DNA from: an uncultured Armatimonadota bacterium
GTDB taxonomy: Bacteria; Armatimonadota; Fimbriimonadia; Fimbriimonadales; Fimbriimonadaceae
Length of the DNA stretch: 64,000 nucleotides
Direction: 5' to 3'
Assembly (NCBI GenBank): GCA_903904815.1
Contig: CAIVDU010000082.1
Span: forward strand, 16,531 to 80,530
A program made the translations under genes and the position numbers. The notes beneath the pieces are model-generated. The model was given only the letters and a program-made list of their open reading frames with translations, had not been told where the DNA came from and did no database searches. The number at the start of each line of letters is the position of its first letter. The first letter of the stretch is position 1. Shown piece by piece: positions 52,356-61,335 of the stretch.

Positions 52356-52484
52356 GTTGTCTAGTCCCTCAAGTCAAGCGCGGATTGCTCCGCACTTCCT
52401 TCCCCGGAATTCGAGGATCGATGGCAAATATACCATCGGATGAGGAAAAGGCCAAATATAGGCCCGGTTTTGCCCCGATTTGGA

Positions 52485-52976
52485 CTACTCTGACAAGCTT
52501 TCGACCTGATTTTCTGGCATTCGGACCTCGGAGAGCCGCCATTTTGCCACCGGAAGAAAAAGGAGGCTTCGACCCTCTTCTCGCCGAAAAACGAGCGTTA
52601 CGTTGTCCAAATGACGCGAAACGGACTGCCCCAAGAAGTTGAGCTTAAGGTCCATCGGGGACACAATCCGCGCCTCATCGCCGGTCACCAGAGGCTTCTC
52701 GTTGGTTAAGGTGATATCCGGACGACTCTCTCGGATGAACTTGGCGATCGAAGAACTCTCGGGGGCCGCCTGCTGGTTGACTTTGAGCTGCTTGCTAAGA
52801 AGATCGAGCACGCCGCCCGCTTGTCCCTTTCGACTCGCTTCTATCGACTCCGTGAGCGCCTGTTTGATGAGCACGTCGTCCGAAGGATGATTCGTAGCCA
52901 CTAAGGTGACCATGATTCCAACCAAGACCAGTGCGGCTGCGATCAGGATTGCCGCGTTGCGAACCGATGGTGCCAT
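52485..52976 (-). CDS. membrane-anchored protein of unknown function
   Basis: 163 residues. One N-terminal helix (AAILIAAALVLVGIMVTLVA) anchors a soluble domain of about 130 residues (VLIKQALTESIEASRKGQAGG, then mixed alpha/beta) that resembles small NTF2-like or DUF4440-type domains in size and order. I do not recognise the family. It is 73 bp upstream of ribF's stop on the same strand. Confidence 0.65.
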   Translation of the reverse strand: MAPSVRNAAILIAAALVLVGIMVTLVATNHPSDDVLIKQALTESIEASRKGQAGGVLDLLSKQLKVNQQAAPESSSIAKFIRESRPDITLTNEKPLVTGDEARIVSPMDLKLNFLGQSVSRHLDNVTLVFRREEGRSLLFLPVAKWRLSEVRMPENQVESLSE

Positions 52977-53049
52977 ACCCCTTCGACGTGATCACAGAGT
53001 ATTTCAGCACAACCTTACCGAAAGACCCAGCCATTGCGGGGTTTGGCCG

Positions 53050-53964
53050 CTAAACCGTAGGCCAGTTCCGTGCCTGGTCCACATCCCACTGAATCTGTTG
53101 AACAAGTGCATCCAGACCCGAAAAATTTCGTTCTTCCCTCAGCCTCGCGACGAGACCGACGCGCACGTGCTGTCCATACAGGGACTCGCCGGGATAGTCG
53201 ATCAAATAGGCTTCAACGGTGCGGTCTCCGCCACCTACCGCTGGGCGAACTCCGATGGAAACCGCTGATCGAAAACGGCCGTTAAGCGTTTCCACTTCGG
53301 CCACGTACACACCGTCCAGCGGCATCACCTGATCGAACGAGCGGGCGACGTTCGCGGTAGGGAACCCGAGCTGCCTCCCGAGTTTCTGACCGGCAACCAC
53401 CACGCCGCCTAGCGTGAAATGGCGACCCAAGAGCTGGTTTGCCCGACCGAGGTCGCCCTCGGAAACCGCAGTTCGAATGACACTCGAGCTGACGCGAATT
53501 TCGTTGATTTCAAACGGCGGAATGACCTCGGTTGGAATTCGGGATTGAAGCCATTCGGTGGTTCCTTCGCGACCGTGTCCCATGGCAAAATCGTGCCCCA
53601 CCACGAGCTCCTCAGCGCGCACGGCGCCGAAGAGAACCTGATCGAGAAACTGTTCCGCCGGCATCTGGCTTAATGCCGCGTCAAATGGGAGCACCACGGC
53701 CACCGCAACTCCCAATTTTGCAAACTGCGCCAGGTTCTCTTCGACGGAGGCGATCGCCTTTGGGCAGCGGTCGGGAGCAAGGATCGCTGCGGGATGGCGG
53801 TCAAACGTCACCAAAATCGCCGGAAGTTCTCGCTCCTGAGCCTTGCAAACCGCTGTGCGAATGAGCGCCTGATGCCCTAAGTGAACACCGTCGAACGTGC
53901 CCACGCACGCGACTGCCGCTTTCCATTCGGCACGCAACAGTTCCGTCCCGAAGTGCAGCTGCAT
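53050..53964 (-). CDS. ribF: bifunctional riboflavin kinase / FAD synthetase
   Basis: 304 residues. The N-terminal nucleotidyltransferase has GTFDGVHLGHQAL near residue 23 and VVGHDFAMGHGREG; the C-terminal kinase has GRQLGFPTANV and DGVYVAEV. It phosphorylates riboflavin to FMN and adenylates FMN to FAD. ATG 53964 is used; a TTG just before it is possible. It is the last gene of the csrA unit, 10 bp after a small membrane protein, in a flagellar cluster where ribF is not usual. Confidence 0.93.
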   Translation of the reverse strand: MQLHFGTELLRAEWKAAVACVGTFDGVHLGHQALIRTAVCKAQERELPAILVTFDRHPAAILAPDRCPKAIASVEENLAQFAKLGVAVAVVLPFDAALSQMPAEQFLDQVLFGAVRAEELVVGHDFAMGHGREGTTEWLQSRIPTEVIPPFEINEIRVSSSVIRTAVSEGDLGRANQLLGRHFTLGGVVVAGQKLGRQLGFPTANVARSFDQVMPLDGVYVAEVETLNGRFRSAVSIGVRPAVGGGDRTVEAYLIDYPGESLYGQHVRVGLVARLREERNFSGLDALVQQIQWDVDQARNWPTV

Positions 53965-53974
53965 CAAGAGGAGT

Positions 53975-54445
53975 TTACTCGGCGACGGCGTCTCGGCCCG
54001 CTATCAGCGCCCTCACGGAAAATACGAGGATTTGACAAACGAAAAGTCCAAGAGCGGTAATCGGCCGTTGCCAAAAAGTGCATGCCTGGCCGATGATTTC
54101 AAACTGAACAATGGGATTTGGGCCCCGGAACCATAGAGCAGCGCAGAGTTGCAATAGTGCCGAGTACACAAGGGGAAGCGTGAGCATGAGCGGCCATCGA
54201 AAATGCCCTACTGCCAAGACGCTGGGAACCAATACCAGGACGCTAGGGAACGCGACCGAAGCCGACGCGGGAACAATCAGGGGCACCCAAAACAGAGTGT
54301 CTCGGTCGCCTGAAAGTCTCAACCAGGCGTACGAAAACGCCGCCGAAACCAGACTCAAAAGTAAGGTCGATTCGAGAAGCAGGCGATTGTGCCCCGGTCG
54401 TCGCTTCGCCACGGTTTTCGGCCTAGCCAGGTAGATCCTCGACAC
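53975..54445 (-). CDS. small polytopic membrane protein of unknown function
   Basis: 156 residues with four predicted membrane helices (about 24-45, 50-70, 80-105 and 125-147). The N terminus is basic ([12 protein letters not shown]). No motif is recognised. Its start overlaps the csrA stop by 23 bp, so translation is likely coupled to csrA. Confidence 0.6.
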   Translation of the reverse strand: MSRIYLARPKTVAKRRPGHNRLLLESTLLLSLVSAAFSYAWLRLSGDRDTLFWVPLIVPASASVAFPSVLVLVPSVLAVGHFRWPLMLTLPLVYSALLQLCAALWFRGPNPIVQFEIIGQACTFWQRPITALGLFVCQILVFSVRALIAGRDAVAE

Positions 54446-54629
54446 GGACCTCGGAGGCCCCTCGATTCTCTTCCTGAATTTGGTCGTAAATCTCCTTTCG
54501 ATGAACGGTCACGTTCTTAGGAGCCTTGATACCGATGCGAACCTGTTCGCCACGTATTTCGAGCACAACCACTTCTATCTCGTCGCCTATTACGATGCTC
54601 TGTTGTAGCTTGCGCGTGAGCACCAGCAT
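54423..54629 (-). CDS. csrA: carbon storage regulator CsrA
   Basis: 68 residues with the family start [38 protein letters not shown] and a short C-terminal extension. It is a dimeric RNA-binding protein that represses translation at GGA motifs. Next to it is fliW, whose product binds CsrA and couples its activity to flagellin export in bacteria of this arrangement. GGAGG lies 10 nt before the ATG. Confidence 0.96.
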   Translation of the reverse strand: MLVLTRKLQQSIVIGDEIEVVVLEIRGEQVRIGIKAPKNVTVHRKEIYDQIQEENRGASEVRVEDLPG

Positions 54630-54696
54630 GATTATTAGCCCTCCGTGGCCGCTGGCGGAACATGAACGAATTACTTCATCGCTGAAGGGCTACCGA

Positions 54697-55155
54697 CTAG
54701 GCTGCCTCGTCACCGCTCACCCGGTCCGCCTTTTGAAATACCCGGTATTTTGTAGTATACGCCCCGTCCTCAAGAACGATCTGTTTTCCTTTTCTTTCCA
54801 CTGCGTTGATCACGAGCGGACCGGCCAGGTTGAGCGTCATGTCGTCGGGCTTGCCGCGAGGAATGTTCACCGTTGTGAACACCAGTCGGGGGGTGGTTGG
54901 TTCCAATGCCAAGCTTCTCGCCACGGATTGGGAGATGGTTGGCGCGTAGTCGTCCACATACGCAGCGGGATCGCTCACGAGAAAGGCCAACTCCGGTTCA
55001 TCGATGGATTGAAGCCATCGAAAGGGTTTGTCTTCTCGCGGACACAGAATCACAAATCGCGTGACGCTGGGAAATCCCACGAGACCTTCTTCGAAGGTGA
55101 TGATGTCGAGATCGTCGAATTCTATATTGCCAAATCGGCTTCCAGTGATAGTCAA
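54697..55155 (-). CDS. fliW: flagellar assembly factor FliW
   Basis: 152 residues from the TTG at 55155, which has GGAG 5 nt upstream and lies just after the flgL stop. A longer frame to 55197 would overlap flgL by 32 bp. FNIEF-like start (GNIEFDDLDIITFEEGLVGFP), LQSIDEP and PLVINAVERKGKQ are family features. FliW binds CsrA and flagellin in turn, releasing CsrA when flagellin accumulates. No flagellin gene is in the window. Confidence 0.92.
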   Translation of the reverse strand: MTITGSRFGNIEFDDLDIITFEEGLVGFPSVTRFVILCPREDKPFRWLQSIDEPELAFLVSDPAAYVDDYAPTISQSVARSLALEPTTPRLVFTTVNIPRGKPDDMTLNLAGPLVINAVERKGKQIVLEDGAYTTKYRVFQKADRVSGDEAA

Positions 55156-55165
55156 GGTTGCTCCG

Positions 55166-56047
55166 TTACTTGATAAAGTTTGCGAGGCTGAGCCCAAATC
55201 CTTGGCTCGTCACGGTGAGTGCCGCCTGATAGGCGGAGTTGGCAAGCTGATAATCCGTAATCGCTTGCGCCATGTTGACGTCTTGGACGTTTGAAATCTG
55301 CGTGGAGAGATCGTTATTCCGTCGCGTGTAGTCGGCCGTCAAATTCTTCACGGTGTCCATCTTCGCGCCCACGTTTCCGCGCTCCATCGTGATCGCGCTG
55401 AGTGAAGACTGCATATTGCCGACGTCGGTGTTCGTGATCGCCGTTTGATCGTTGTTGAGAAGGTTTTGCCTCAGACTCTCCAACTGGTTGTACACGTTCG
55501 AAAGCAGGGGTGTCCCTGGCGTGTTCACGTTGATCGTCTGGTTAGCACTCGCTTCCACCATTACCGAGCCCGTGTCTCCGTTGTAGGTGAGCGTGCTTCC
55601 AGCCACCGTGAACGGCTGAGTCTTCGTCATCTGACCTGCGAACAGATAGCTGCCGGTGGGGCTCTTGCTGTTGGCAATGTTCAGGAGGCTTGCTTCGTAC
55701 TGCGAGATCTGGCTAGCCATCGACTGACGTTGTTGCTGCGTCGTCGTGTCACTGGCGCCCTGAAGCGCCAAGCTATAGGCCGACTGGACAATATTCGAAG
55801 TAGACGACAAAGCGTTATCGGTTTCGCCGAGCCATCCCGTAGCCGTATTCAAATTGGTTCCGTACTGGGTCTGCGCGCTCTTGAGCGCTGAAACGCTCAT
55901 GATCGTGCTCGTACCTACCGGATCGTCACTCGGCTGGTTGATCTTCTTTCCTGTCTCGACCTGTTGCTGATCGTTGTACAAGGTCTGCTGTGTACTCTGA
56001 ATCCCCGCCGTGTACTGACTATATTGAAATGCGGTGCTTATTCTCAT
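55166..56047 (-). CDS. flgL: flagellar hook-associated protein 3 FlgL
   Basis: 293 residues with the flagellin-like N terminus (MRISTAFQYSQYTAGIQSTQQTLYNDQQQ, shown here only as its first and last parts: MRISTAFQYS and LYNDQQQ) and the matching C-terminal helix ITDYQLANSAYQAAL. It forms the second junction ring between hook and filament. AAGGAG lies 9 nt before the ATG. CCGATATA at 56067-56074 on the minus strand resembles the -10 of a sigma-28 promoter, although the -35 fit is weak. Confidence 0.95.
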   Translation of the reverse strand: MRISTAFQYSQYTAGIQSTQQTLYNDQQQVETGKKINQPSDDPVGTSTIMSVSALKSAQTQYGTNLNTATGWLGETDNALSSTSNIVQSAYSLALQGASDTTTQQQRQSMASQISQYEASLLNIANSKSPTGSYLFAGQMTKTQPFTVAGSTLTYNGDTGSVMVEASANQTINVNTPGTPLLSNVYNQLESLRQNLLNNDQTAITNTDVGNMQSSLSAITMERGNVGAKMDTVKNLTADYTRRNNDLSTQISNVQDVNMAQAITDYQLANSAYQAALTVTSQGFGLSLANFIK

Positions 56048-56155
56048 TTCAGCGGTTCTCCTTAAATATATCGGTTGGAATCACCCGGTAATTCAGCCTG
56101 GTTTGCCGACTAATTGCGCCAACAAAGCCTTCAAGTTCCGGACCCAAAAGTATTG

Positions 56156-57535
56156 TCATTTGATCATGTTCATCAGCGAATCCATCGTCGAATTGAACGC
56201 TGAAAGGGACTGGGCGGCCGCCTGATAGCTCCGCTGGTACTCAAGCATGTGAGACATCTCATCGTCGAGAGAAACGCCACTGATGCTCTGAACCTGGTTG
56301 CTGATCTGCGTGCTAATCGCCGCCTGCGTCGTGACCTGTGAGTTGTAGTAGGACACCTGTGTTCCAATCCCACTCACGAAGTTCGTGTAGTAGCCCTGGA
56401 TCGTCTGACCACCAAGACCCGCAATCGACTGGTTTTGGAGCTGGGACAGGGCCAATGCTACGCTGCTGTCCGCTGCCTTTCCAGTGACACCGGTGGCAAT
56501 GGCCGAGCTGCTCGCTGCGATCGCCGGAGCGAGCGCGAAGCTGCCAGCCCCGCCGGCGGGAACCGTCACGTTGAAGAATGGTTGGTTCGTATTGCCATTG
56601 GCGTCCGTCGCCGTTGCGTAAACCGTGTTGACTTGAGATGTCACCGTGTTCGCTAACGTGTCGAGTTGGGTCTTGTAAGCTCCGATCGTGTTGACGAGTC
56701 CAAACTCGCCCGCCAACGTTCCACTGCGGATCGGAAACGAGGTTCCCGTCACGTCGGTCACCGTGCTGTTCGCCGCGCTATAAGTCGTCGGAAACTGGTG
56801 AGCTCCGGTCTGGTCGACCAAGGTCAATCCGTTCATCGAAACATTGACGGTGCCGTCGGAATTCACTTGCGACTGGACGTCCACCAGCTTGCTCAGTTGC
56901 TGAAGCGCCTGGTCTCGCTGGTCGAGGAGCGCGATGGGCTGGCTCGACGAAGTCGATCCCAAGTGGATCTGCTGATTGAGGCTCGCGATATTGTTGACCG
57001 TGGCCTGAATCGACTGCAGTGTCGTTCCAATGGTCTGAGTCTCCTGGGTCGCCTGGGCGTTCAGACTCTGGTTCAGCGTTTGCACCCGCTGAGTGAGGGT
57101 CTGCGCCGTGGTCTGCACCTGAAGCTGCTGACTCGAATCGCTCGGGTTGGACGCGAGTCCCGACCAAGCATTGAAGAAGCTGCTCAAGGCATCGGAGATT
57201 CCGCTTGTTCCTGGCTCATTCAGCATTCCTTGGACCGCCGTCAGTCCGTTCGACATTGTTCCAAGTCGCCCGGTATCGGAGGCAGCCGTCTGGGTGCGCT
57301 GCTGAAGAAACATGTCCTGAATACGGTTGATCGACGAAACCGTCACCCCGTTTCCGATGGACATGACTGCGCCCGCCGTATACGTTGATGTCGGTGCCTC
57401 TGCGAGCTGCGCCACCTGGCGCGAATACCCGGGGGTATTCACGTTGGCAACGTTGTTACTCGTCACGCTCAACTCTTGTTGAAACGCTTGGAGCGCCGCG
57501 CTCATATTGTCGATGGCGGAGAACAGTCCAGGCAT
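56156..57535 (-). CDS. flgK: flagellar hook-associated protein 1 FlgK
   Basis: 459 residues. The N terminus has the axial-protein signature (QELSVTSNNVANVNTPGYSR begins at about residue 18) and the C terminus ends with DDEMSHMLEYQRSYQAAAQ, the FlgK family signature. The middle is a Thr/Ser/Val-rich surface domain. It forms the first ring of the hook-filament junction. Translation starts 9 bp after flgN. Confidence 0.95.
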   Translation of the reverse strand: MPGLFSAIDNMSAALQAFQQELSVTSNNVANVNTPGYSRQVAQLAEAPTSTYTAGAVMSIGNGVTVSSINRIQDMFLQQRTQTAASDTGRLGTMSNGLTAVQGMLNEPGTSGISDALSSFFNAWSGLASNPSDSSQQLQVQTTAQTLTQRVQTLNQSLNAQATQETQTIGTTLQSIQATVNNIASLNQQIHLGSTSSSQPIALLDQRDQALQQLSKLVDVQSQVNSDGTVNVSMNGLTLVDQTGAHQFPTTYSAANSTVTDVTGTSFPIRSGTLAGEFGLVNTIGAYKTQLDTLANTVTSQVNTVYATATDANGNTNQPFFNVTVPAGGAGSFALAPAIAASSSAIATGVTGKAADSSVALALSQLQNQSIAGLGGQTIQGYYTNFVSGIGTQVSYYNSQVTTQAAISTQISNQVQSISGVSLDDEMSHMLEYQRSYQAAAQSLSAFNSTMDSLMNMIK

Positions 57536-57544
57536 GGGTTTCTC

Positions 57545-58012
57545 TTAGGCGGCGTTATCCACGAGCACGGACTCTCTGCGTCGTCGGTACGGCATTCTCG
57601 TATTGACCGCTGCCTTGGCGATGAGTGTGAGGGTGCCGTTGATGTAAAGCATCTCCCCTTCGATCAGCTTGCGGTTCTTCTCGAGCACGTCTTGGACATT
57701 TCGAGCTGCAACCATGACGCGATTTGCGAGACCTTGGAGCTGCTGTGCTTCGGCTTTATCAAGCACGCGTACCAGACCTCGAAGAGAAGGTTCTGTTTCC
57801 AACTCTTCGGCCAGCCTTTGGGCACACGCCACAGCTCGCTCATCGATCGATCGCACTCGCTCAAGAAGCGCATCGAGTTCAGGTTGTATCCGCTGCACCC
57901 GACTGACGTCGCGAAGGGTCACAGCCGCAGTTTGCTCGTGGAGGGATCTCAGAAGCCGCTCGGACGTTCCGAGCCAGTCCCACCACAATGTCTGGAGTTC
58001 TCTAGTTTTCAT
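57545..58012 (-). CDS. flgN: FlgN-like flagellar export chaperone
   Basis: 155 residues, long amphipathic helices with conserved heptads (ELDALLERVRSIDERAV, AARNVQDVLEKNRKLIEGE). FlgN escorts FlgK and FlgL to the export gate, and this gene sits directly before flgK, the expected place. Identity rests on position and helical pattern more than on strong motifs. It overlaps flgJ by 4 bp. Confidence 0.75.
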   Translation of the reverse strand: MKTRELQTLWWDWLGTSERLLRSLHEQTAAVTLRDVSRVQRIQPELDALLERVRSIDERAVACAQRLAEELETEPSLRGLVRVLDKAEAQQLQGLANRVMVAARNVQDVLEKNRKLIEGEMLYINGTLTLIAKAAVNTRMPYRRRRESVLVDNAA

Positions 58013-58356
58013 GATTTGATTCCGGTTGATTTTTTCGCCTGCATCTGCTGCAGGACGTGCATCCGCTCTTGCTGGAAAGCGGTTGGCGCGAGGCTTTTGT
58101 AAACGGTTTGGGCAATGCCGAGTCCCGTTTTCTGGCTCATCGCGTTGGACACGGCTTCGTCGAACATGTCCTGGTATTCGTCCTTGCCGAACCCTTCTCC
58201 AGACGATTTGTCAGGCATCGCCTTCTTCATCGCCTGAAGCATCTCTTTGACGAAATGGGCTTCCATCGCCTGGGAGGTCTTTTTCAACTTGGCGAGTTGC
58301 GGTGCAATCTGCTTCGCTGCCGCCGTATCGATTCCGAGTTCGAGTGGGAGCGTCAT
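58009..58356 (-). CDS. flgJ: FlgJ-like rod-binding protein (no muramidase domain)
   Basis: 115 residues covering only the N-terminal rod-binding domain: AMEAHFVKEMLQAMKKAMPD and YQDMFDEAVSNAMSQKTGLG are typical. The C-terminal glucosaminidase domain of gamma-proteobacterial FlgJ is absent, as in many other phyla, so another enzyme must open the wall. It overlaps flgI and flgN by 4 bp each (ATGA). Confidence 0.88.
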   Translation of the reverse strand: MTLPLELGIDTAAAKQIAPQLAKLKKTSQAMEAHFVKEMLQAMKKAMPDKSSGEGFGKDEYQDMFDEAVSNAMSQKTGLGIAQTVYKSLAPTAFQQERMHVLQQMQAKKSTGIKS

Positions 58357-59576
58357 TGAGTGATGACCCTCGCCTTGAGTGCGCCCTGCTGGTGCAGGAG
58401 TTGAAAGATGTTGATGATGTCGGCCGGCTTGAGCTTCAGCTCTTGGAAGATATGGGCCAGGTCGGCAATCGTCGTGTTTGCCTTGAGAAGCGCGATCTGG
58501 GCTCGGTCCTCATTCACGGTCAATGTCTGATTCTTGACCGGAGTCGTCGTCCCGCCCGAAAAGGGGGCTGGCTGGCTAACCGTATCCGTCGACTCAATCT
58601 TTACGCTTAGACTGCCTGTAGCGATTGCGCATGGAGACAATCTCACGTCCCCGCCCATCACGATCGTGCCCGTCTTCTCGTTGATGACGATCGATGTCTG
58701 GGTATCGGTTTGCACCGTGACGCCTTCCAGCTTGGACATGGCAAGGGTAGGGTTCATTCCCGTCGGAAGATCCACCTGAATGGTGCCTCCGTTCATGGCG
58801 ATGGCGTGAAACTCAGGGAGAACCTGATTGATCCGAGTCTCTACGCGTTGAGCCGTGGTCAGGTCGGATTCATCCAGCTCGAGGAACATCTTGCCGTTAT
58901 AAACGGTAGTCGTCGGTGCGCTCCGTTCCACCACTCCGCCGCCCGGTATTCGACCGACAGTGACAAATCCCTTGGACTGGGTGTTTCCGCCTCCACCCTC
59001 GCTATATCCACCTACGCTGATGGCGCCTGATGCGGTTGCGTACACGCTGATGCCGTCCGGTCCCTTTAATTCGGACAAGATGAGCGTTCCGTTTCGAAGA
59101 CTTTTCGAGTCACCCACGCTCGTCACAGTTACGTCAATGCGTTGGCCATTCACCGCGAACGGGGGAAGCTCTGCCGTGACGATAACCATCGCTGCGTTCT
59201 TGACCGTCAACGTCGAGGGATCCACGTCCTGCCCCTGCTTCTTCAAGTAGTTGGCGAGCATGTTGATCGTGGGCGTGACCTTGTTGGAGTCGCCGGTTCC
59301 ATCAAGACCCATGACGAGTCCCATGCCGGTGATCGTGTTCGAACGGATTCCGCGGAACCGTGCGATGTCCTTCAGGCGAAGACCCAGCCCATCCGAATCG
59401 GAACTGCGAGTCGCTCCGCTAGCCCCGAAAGGCTGTTCGGCCTTTGGCTTAAATAGCGTTGGCTTCGTGGTTACTGGCTGCTGTGATCCAGAGATCGCTG
59501 CACTCGCCGCCAATCCCAAGGCGAGTGTCAATTTGAGATTACCGGCGGTGTTCCGGGTGAAGATGAACCTTCTCAT
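58353..59576 (-). CDS. flgI: flagellar P-ring protein FlgI
   Basis: 407 residues with a signal peptide that is longer than usual (about 33 residues). FRGIRSNTITGMGLVMGLDG, then NVAVVM-type ITAELPPFAVNGQRIDVTVTS and the C-terminal GTIVMGGDVRL are signatures of FlgI. It forms the periplasmic bushing around the rod, which implies a peptidoglycan layer below an outer membrane. It begins immediately after the flgH stop (TAAATG). Confidence 0.95.
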   Translation of the reverse strand: MRRFIFTRNTAGNLKLTLALGLAASAAISGSQQPVTTKPTLFKPKAEQPFGASGATRSSDSDGLGLRLKDIARFRGIRSNTITGMGLVMGLDGTGDSNKVTPTINMLANYLKKQGQDVDPSTLTVKNAAMVIVTAELPPFAVNGQRIDVTVTSVGDSKSLRNGTLILSELKGPDGISVYATASGAISVGGYSEGGGGNTQSKGFVTVGRIPGGGVVERSAPTTTVYNGKMFLELDESDLTTAQRVETRINQVLPEFHAIAMNGGTIQVDLPTGMNPTLAMSKLEGVTVQTDTQTSIVINEKTGTIVMGGDVRLSPCAIATGSLSVKIESTDTVSQPAPFSGGTTTPVKNQTLTVNEDRAQIALLKANTTIADLAHIFQELKLKPADIINIFQLLHQQGALKARVITQ

Positions 59577-60206
59577 TTAGAATAACCACTCCATGACCCT
59601 GGTAATAAGCCCACGTCTCTGACGATCAGCAATCAGTCCCTTCCCGTCCGTCGTGATCTTGGCGTTCGCCACGTTTTGGCTGAGAACGGTGTTGTCCGGA
59701 AGCACGTCGTCGGCACGAACAATTCCCGTCAGCATGAGGTTTTGGGACTCTTTGTTCACCTTGAGCCACTTAGTTCCCTCAATAAGGAAGTTGCCTTCCG
59801 GTGTGATCTCCTTGACCACCACTGCGATGCGAGCGGTGAAAGTCTGGTTGTTCGTCGTGGTACCCGTGCCAGCGGTGGCCGAATTGACCCCGGTAGAACC
59901 TCCGCCCAAGAGCGAACTTAGCGCAGGAATCTTCAGCCAATTCATGATTGGCGAAGTGAGCGGGTTAACGACGTTCGTGTCGACTTTCGTCGAATTAGTA
60001 GTCGCTGCAAGTGATGCGGCGCTCGTCTCGTTTATGACGATCGTGAGGATGTCACCTTTCGCGTGCGCCGTCCGCTTGGTATAGAAATTGGCGGTGCCGG
60101 AGGCAGGATAGAGAGATCCGAAGTTCTTTTCGGAGTCAACCTGTGCGAAGGCGCAAGTCACTACCGATGCCGCCGACAAAATGAGTGCAATTCGAAGCGT
60201 CTTCAT
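59577..60206 (-). CDS. flgH: flagellar L-ring protein FlgH
   Basis: 209 residues. KRTAHAKGDILTIVINETSAAS and VNKESQNLMLTGIVR with IADRQRRGLITRVMEWLF near the end are FlgH features. It forms the outer-membrane ring. FlgH is normally a lipoprotein. Here the only N-terminal Cys (Cys18, in SVVTCAFAQ) has Thr before it, which is a poor lipobox, and AFA-Q looks more like a signal peptidase I site. The start overlaps flgA by 4 bp. Confidence 0.93.
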   Translation of the reverse strand: MKTLRIALILSAASVVTCAFAQVDSEKNFGSLYPASGTANFYTKRTAHAKGDILTIVINETSAASLAATTNSTKVDTNVVNPLTSPIMNWLKIPALSSLLGGGSTGVNSATAGTGTTTNNQTFTARIAVVVKEITPEGNFLIEGTKWLKVNKESQNLMLTGIVRADDVLPDNTVLSQNVANAKITTDGKGLIADRQRRGLITRVMEWLF

Positions 60207-61333
60207 ATTCGTACCTCTACAACGTTGCTCGAGATCACCTTGCCGGTGAGATCGATTCCAGTGTCTGAATGGACCGACACGGACTGTCCAACCCAGCCCG
60301 CCGACTTGACCTTGCCGGGAACTTCCACCGTCGCGCCGTTTGAGCAGACGCGAATCGTCACCTGGTCGCCAACCTTTACGCCAATCGCCTCATCCGAGGG
60401 AACGAGCGTGAGCGAACGGCTACCGACTCGCTTTCCTCCGACTTCAGCGGAAACATAGACGGTAATGGATCGATCCGTTTTGGACCCGACCTGAGCGCTC
60501 AGGAACAAGTCGCCCCGAGGAATCTTCATGTCAGGGACCTTGGAGTCGATCTTGAGATCCACCCCAACGTCGTAGCGTTCTTTGATGGCCGCAATTGCGG
60601 CTTCGGTCAATTGATCGCACGTCACCGTCTGGGTAGGGCGGGTAACCGTCGCCCCTTCGGGCACGACGATCTCGAAATCATCCGGCTTAAAGCCGGCGAG
60701 TCGAAGTCGAGTCACGATGAATCCCTCTGAAAAATGAATCGAGGAACCAAGTTGTGGAGTGCGCCCCAAGTCGATCACCTGGGCGTCCGCTCGTCGAGCT
60801 TTCGGGCCGGTGAATGTCGCAATGTCCCCAAGCGTCATCTCATCGTTGTCAATCTCTGACGAGGCCGCGACGACGATCTTCATCAGTCCGGCTGCTGGTT
60901 CCTCAGGCGCCGTTGTGGGCCGAGCCGAGGGTTTGACTTTAGGCGTGCTCGTGCGGATCACTCCTGCCATTCCTTCTCCGGGGCTCATGACTGCGCCGTG
61001 GAGGGTGGACTTGAACATACCGTTTCGTCCCAAATTGTCTGGAAGCATCGTCAATACAATCTGGCTGACCTCGATTGTTCCATCGTTACCCGTCGCTCTG
61101 ATCGTGCCGTCGAGACTTACGTCGAGTCGGGAGCAGCTCGCCGGAACGTGAATACGGGGGATAATGACCGCGCCGTCTGAGGTTTGCAACACGCCATCCT
61201 GGGCTACTAAGGTTGCCTCCGATGCGTAGAGGAACTGAGCCGCTTTGGCGAATCGCATGTACCCACTCCCATCGACGCGAAGGTGAATCGAGATCGGATT
61301 CGCGACGATTGCCAGAAGAAGCGCGTGAATCAT
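60203..61333 (-). CDS. flgA: flagellar P-ring assembly chaperone FlgA
   Basis: 376 residues. The C-terminal 200 residues are the FlgA SAF-type domain (LSAQVGSKTDRSITVYVSA, LVPSDEAIGVKVGDQVTIR and AGWVGQSVSV). FlgA helps FlgI polymerise in the periplasm. A signal peptide covers residues 1-16. The extra N-terminal domain of about 130 residues is beta-rich and lengthens the protein well beyond proteobacterial FlgA. It follows flgG by 2 bp. Confidence 0.9.
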   Translation of the reverse strand: MIHALLLAIVANPISIHLRVDGSGYMRFAKAAQFLYASEATLVAQDGVLQTSDGAVIIPRIHVPASCSRLDVSLDGTIRATGNDGTIEVSQIVLTMLPDNLGRNGMFKSTLHGAVMSPGEGMAGVIRTSTPKVKPSARPTTAPEEPAAGLMKIVVAASSEIDNDEMTLGDIATFTGPKARRADAQVIDLGRTPQLGSSIHFSEGFIVTRLRLAGFKPDDFEIVVPEGATVTRPTQTVTCDQLTEAAIAAIKERYDVGVDLKIDSKVPDMKIPRGDLFLSAQVGSKTDRSITVYVSAEVGGKRVGSRSLTLVPSDEAIGVKVGDQVTIRVCSNGATVEVPGKVKSAGWVGQSVSVHSDTGIDLTGKVISSNVVEVRI

Positions 61334-61335
61334 GG

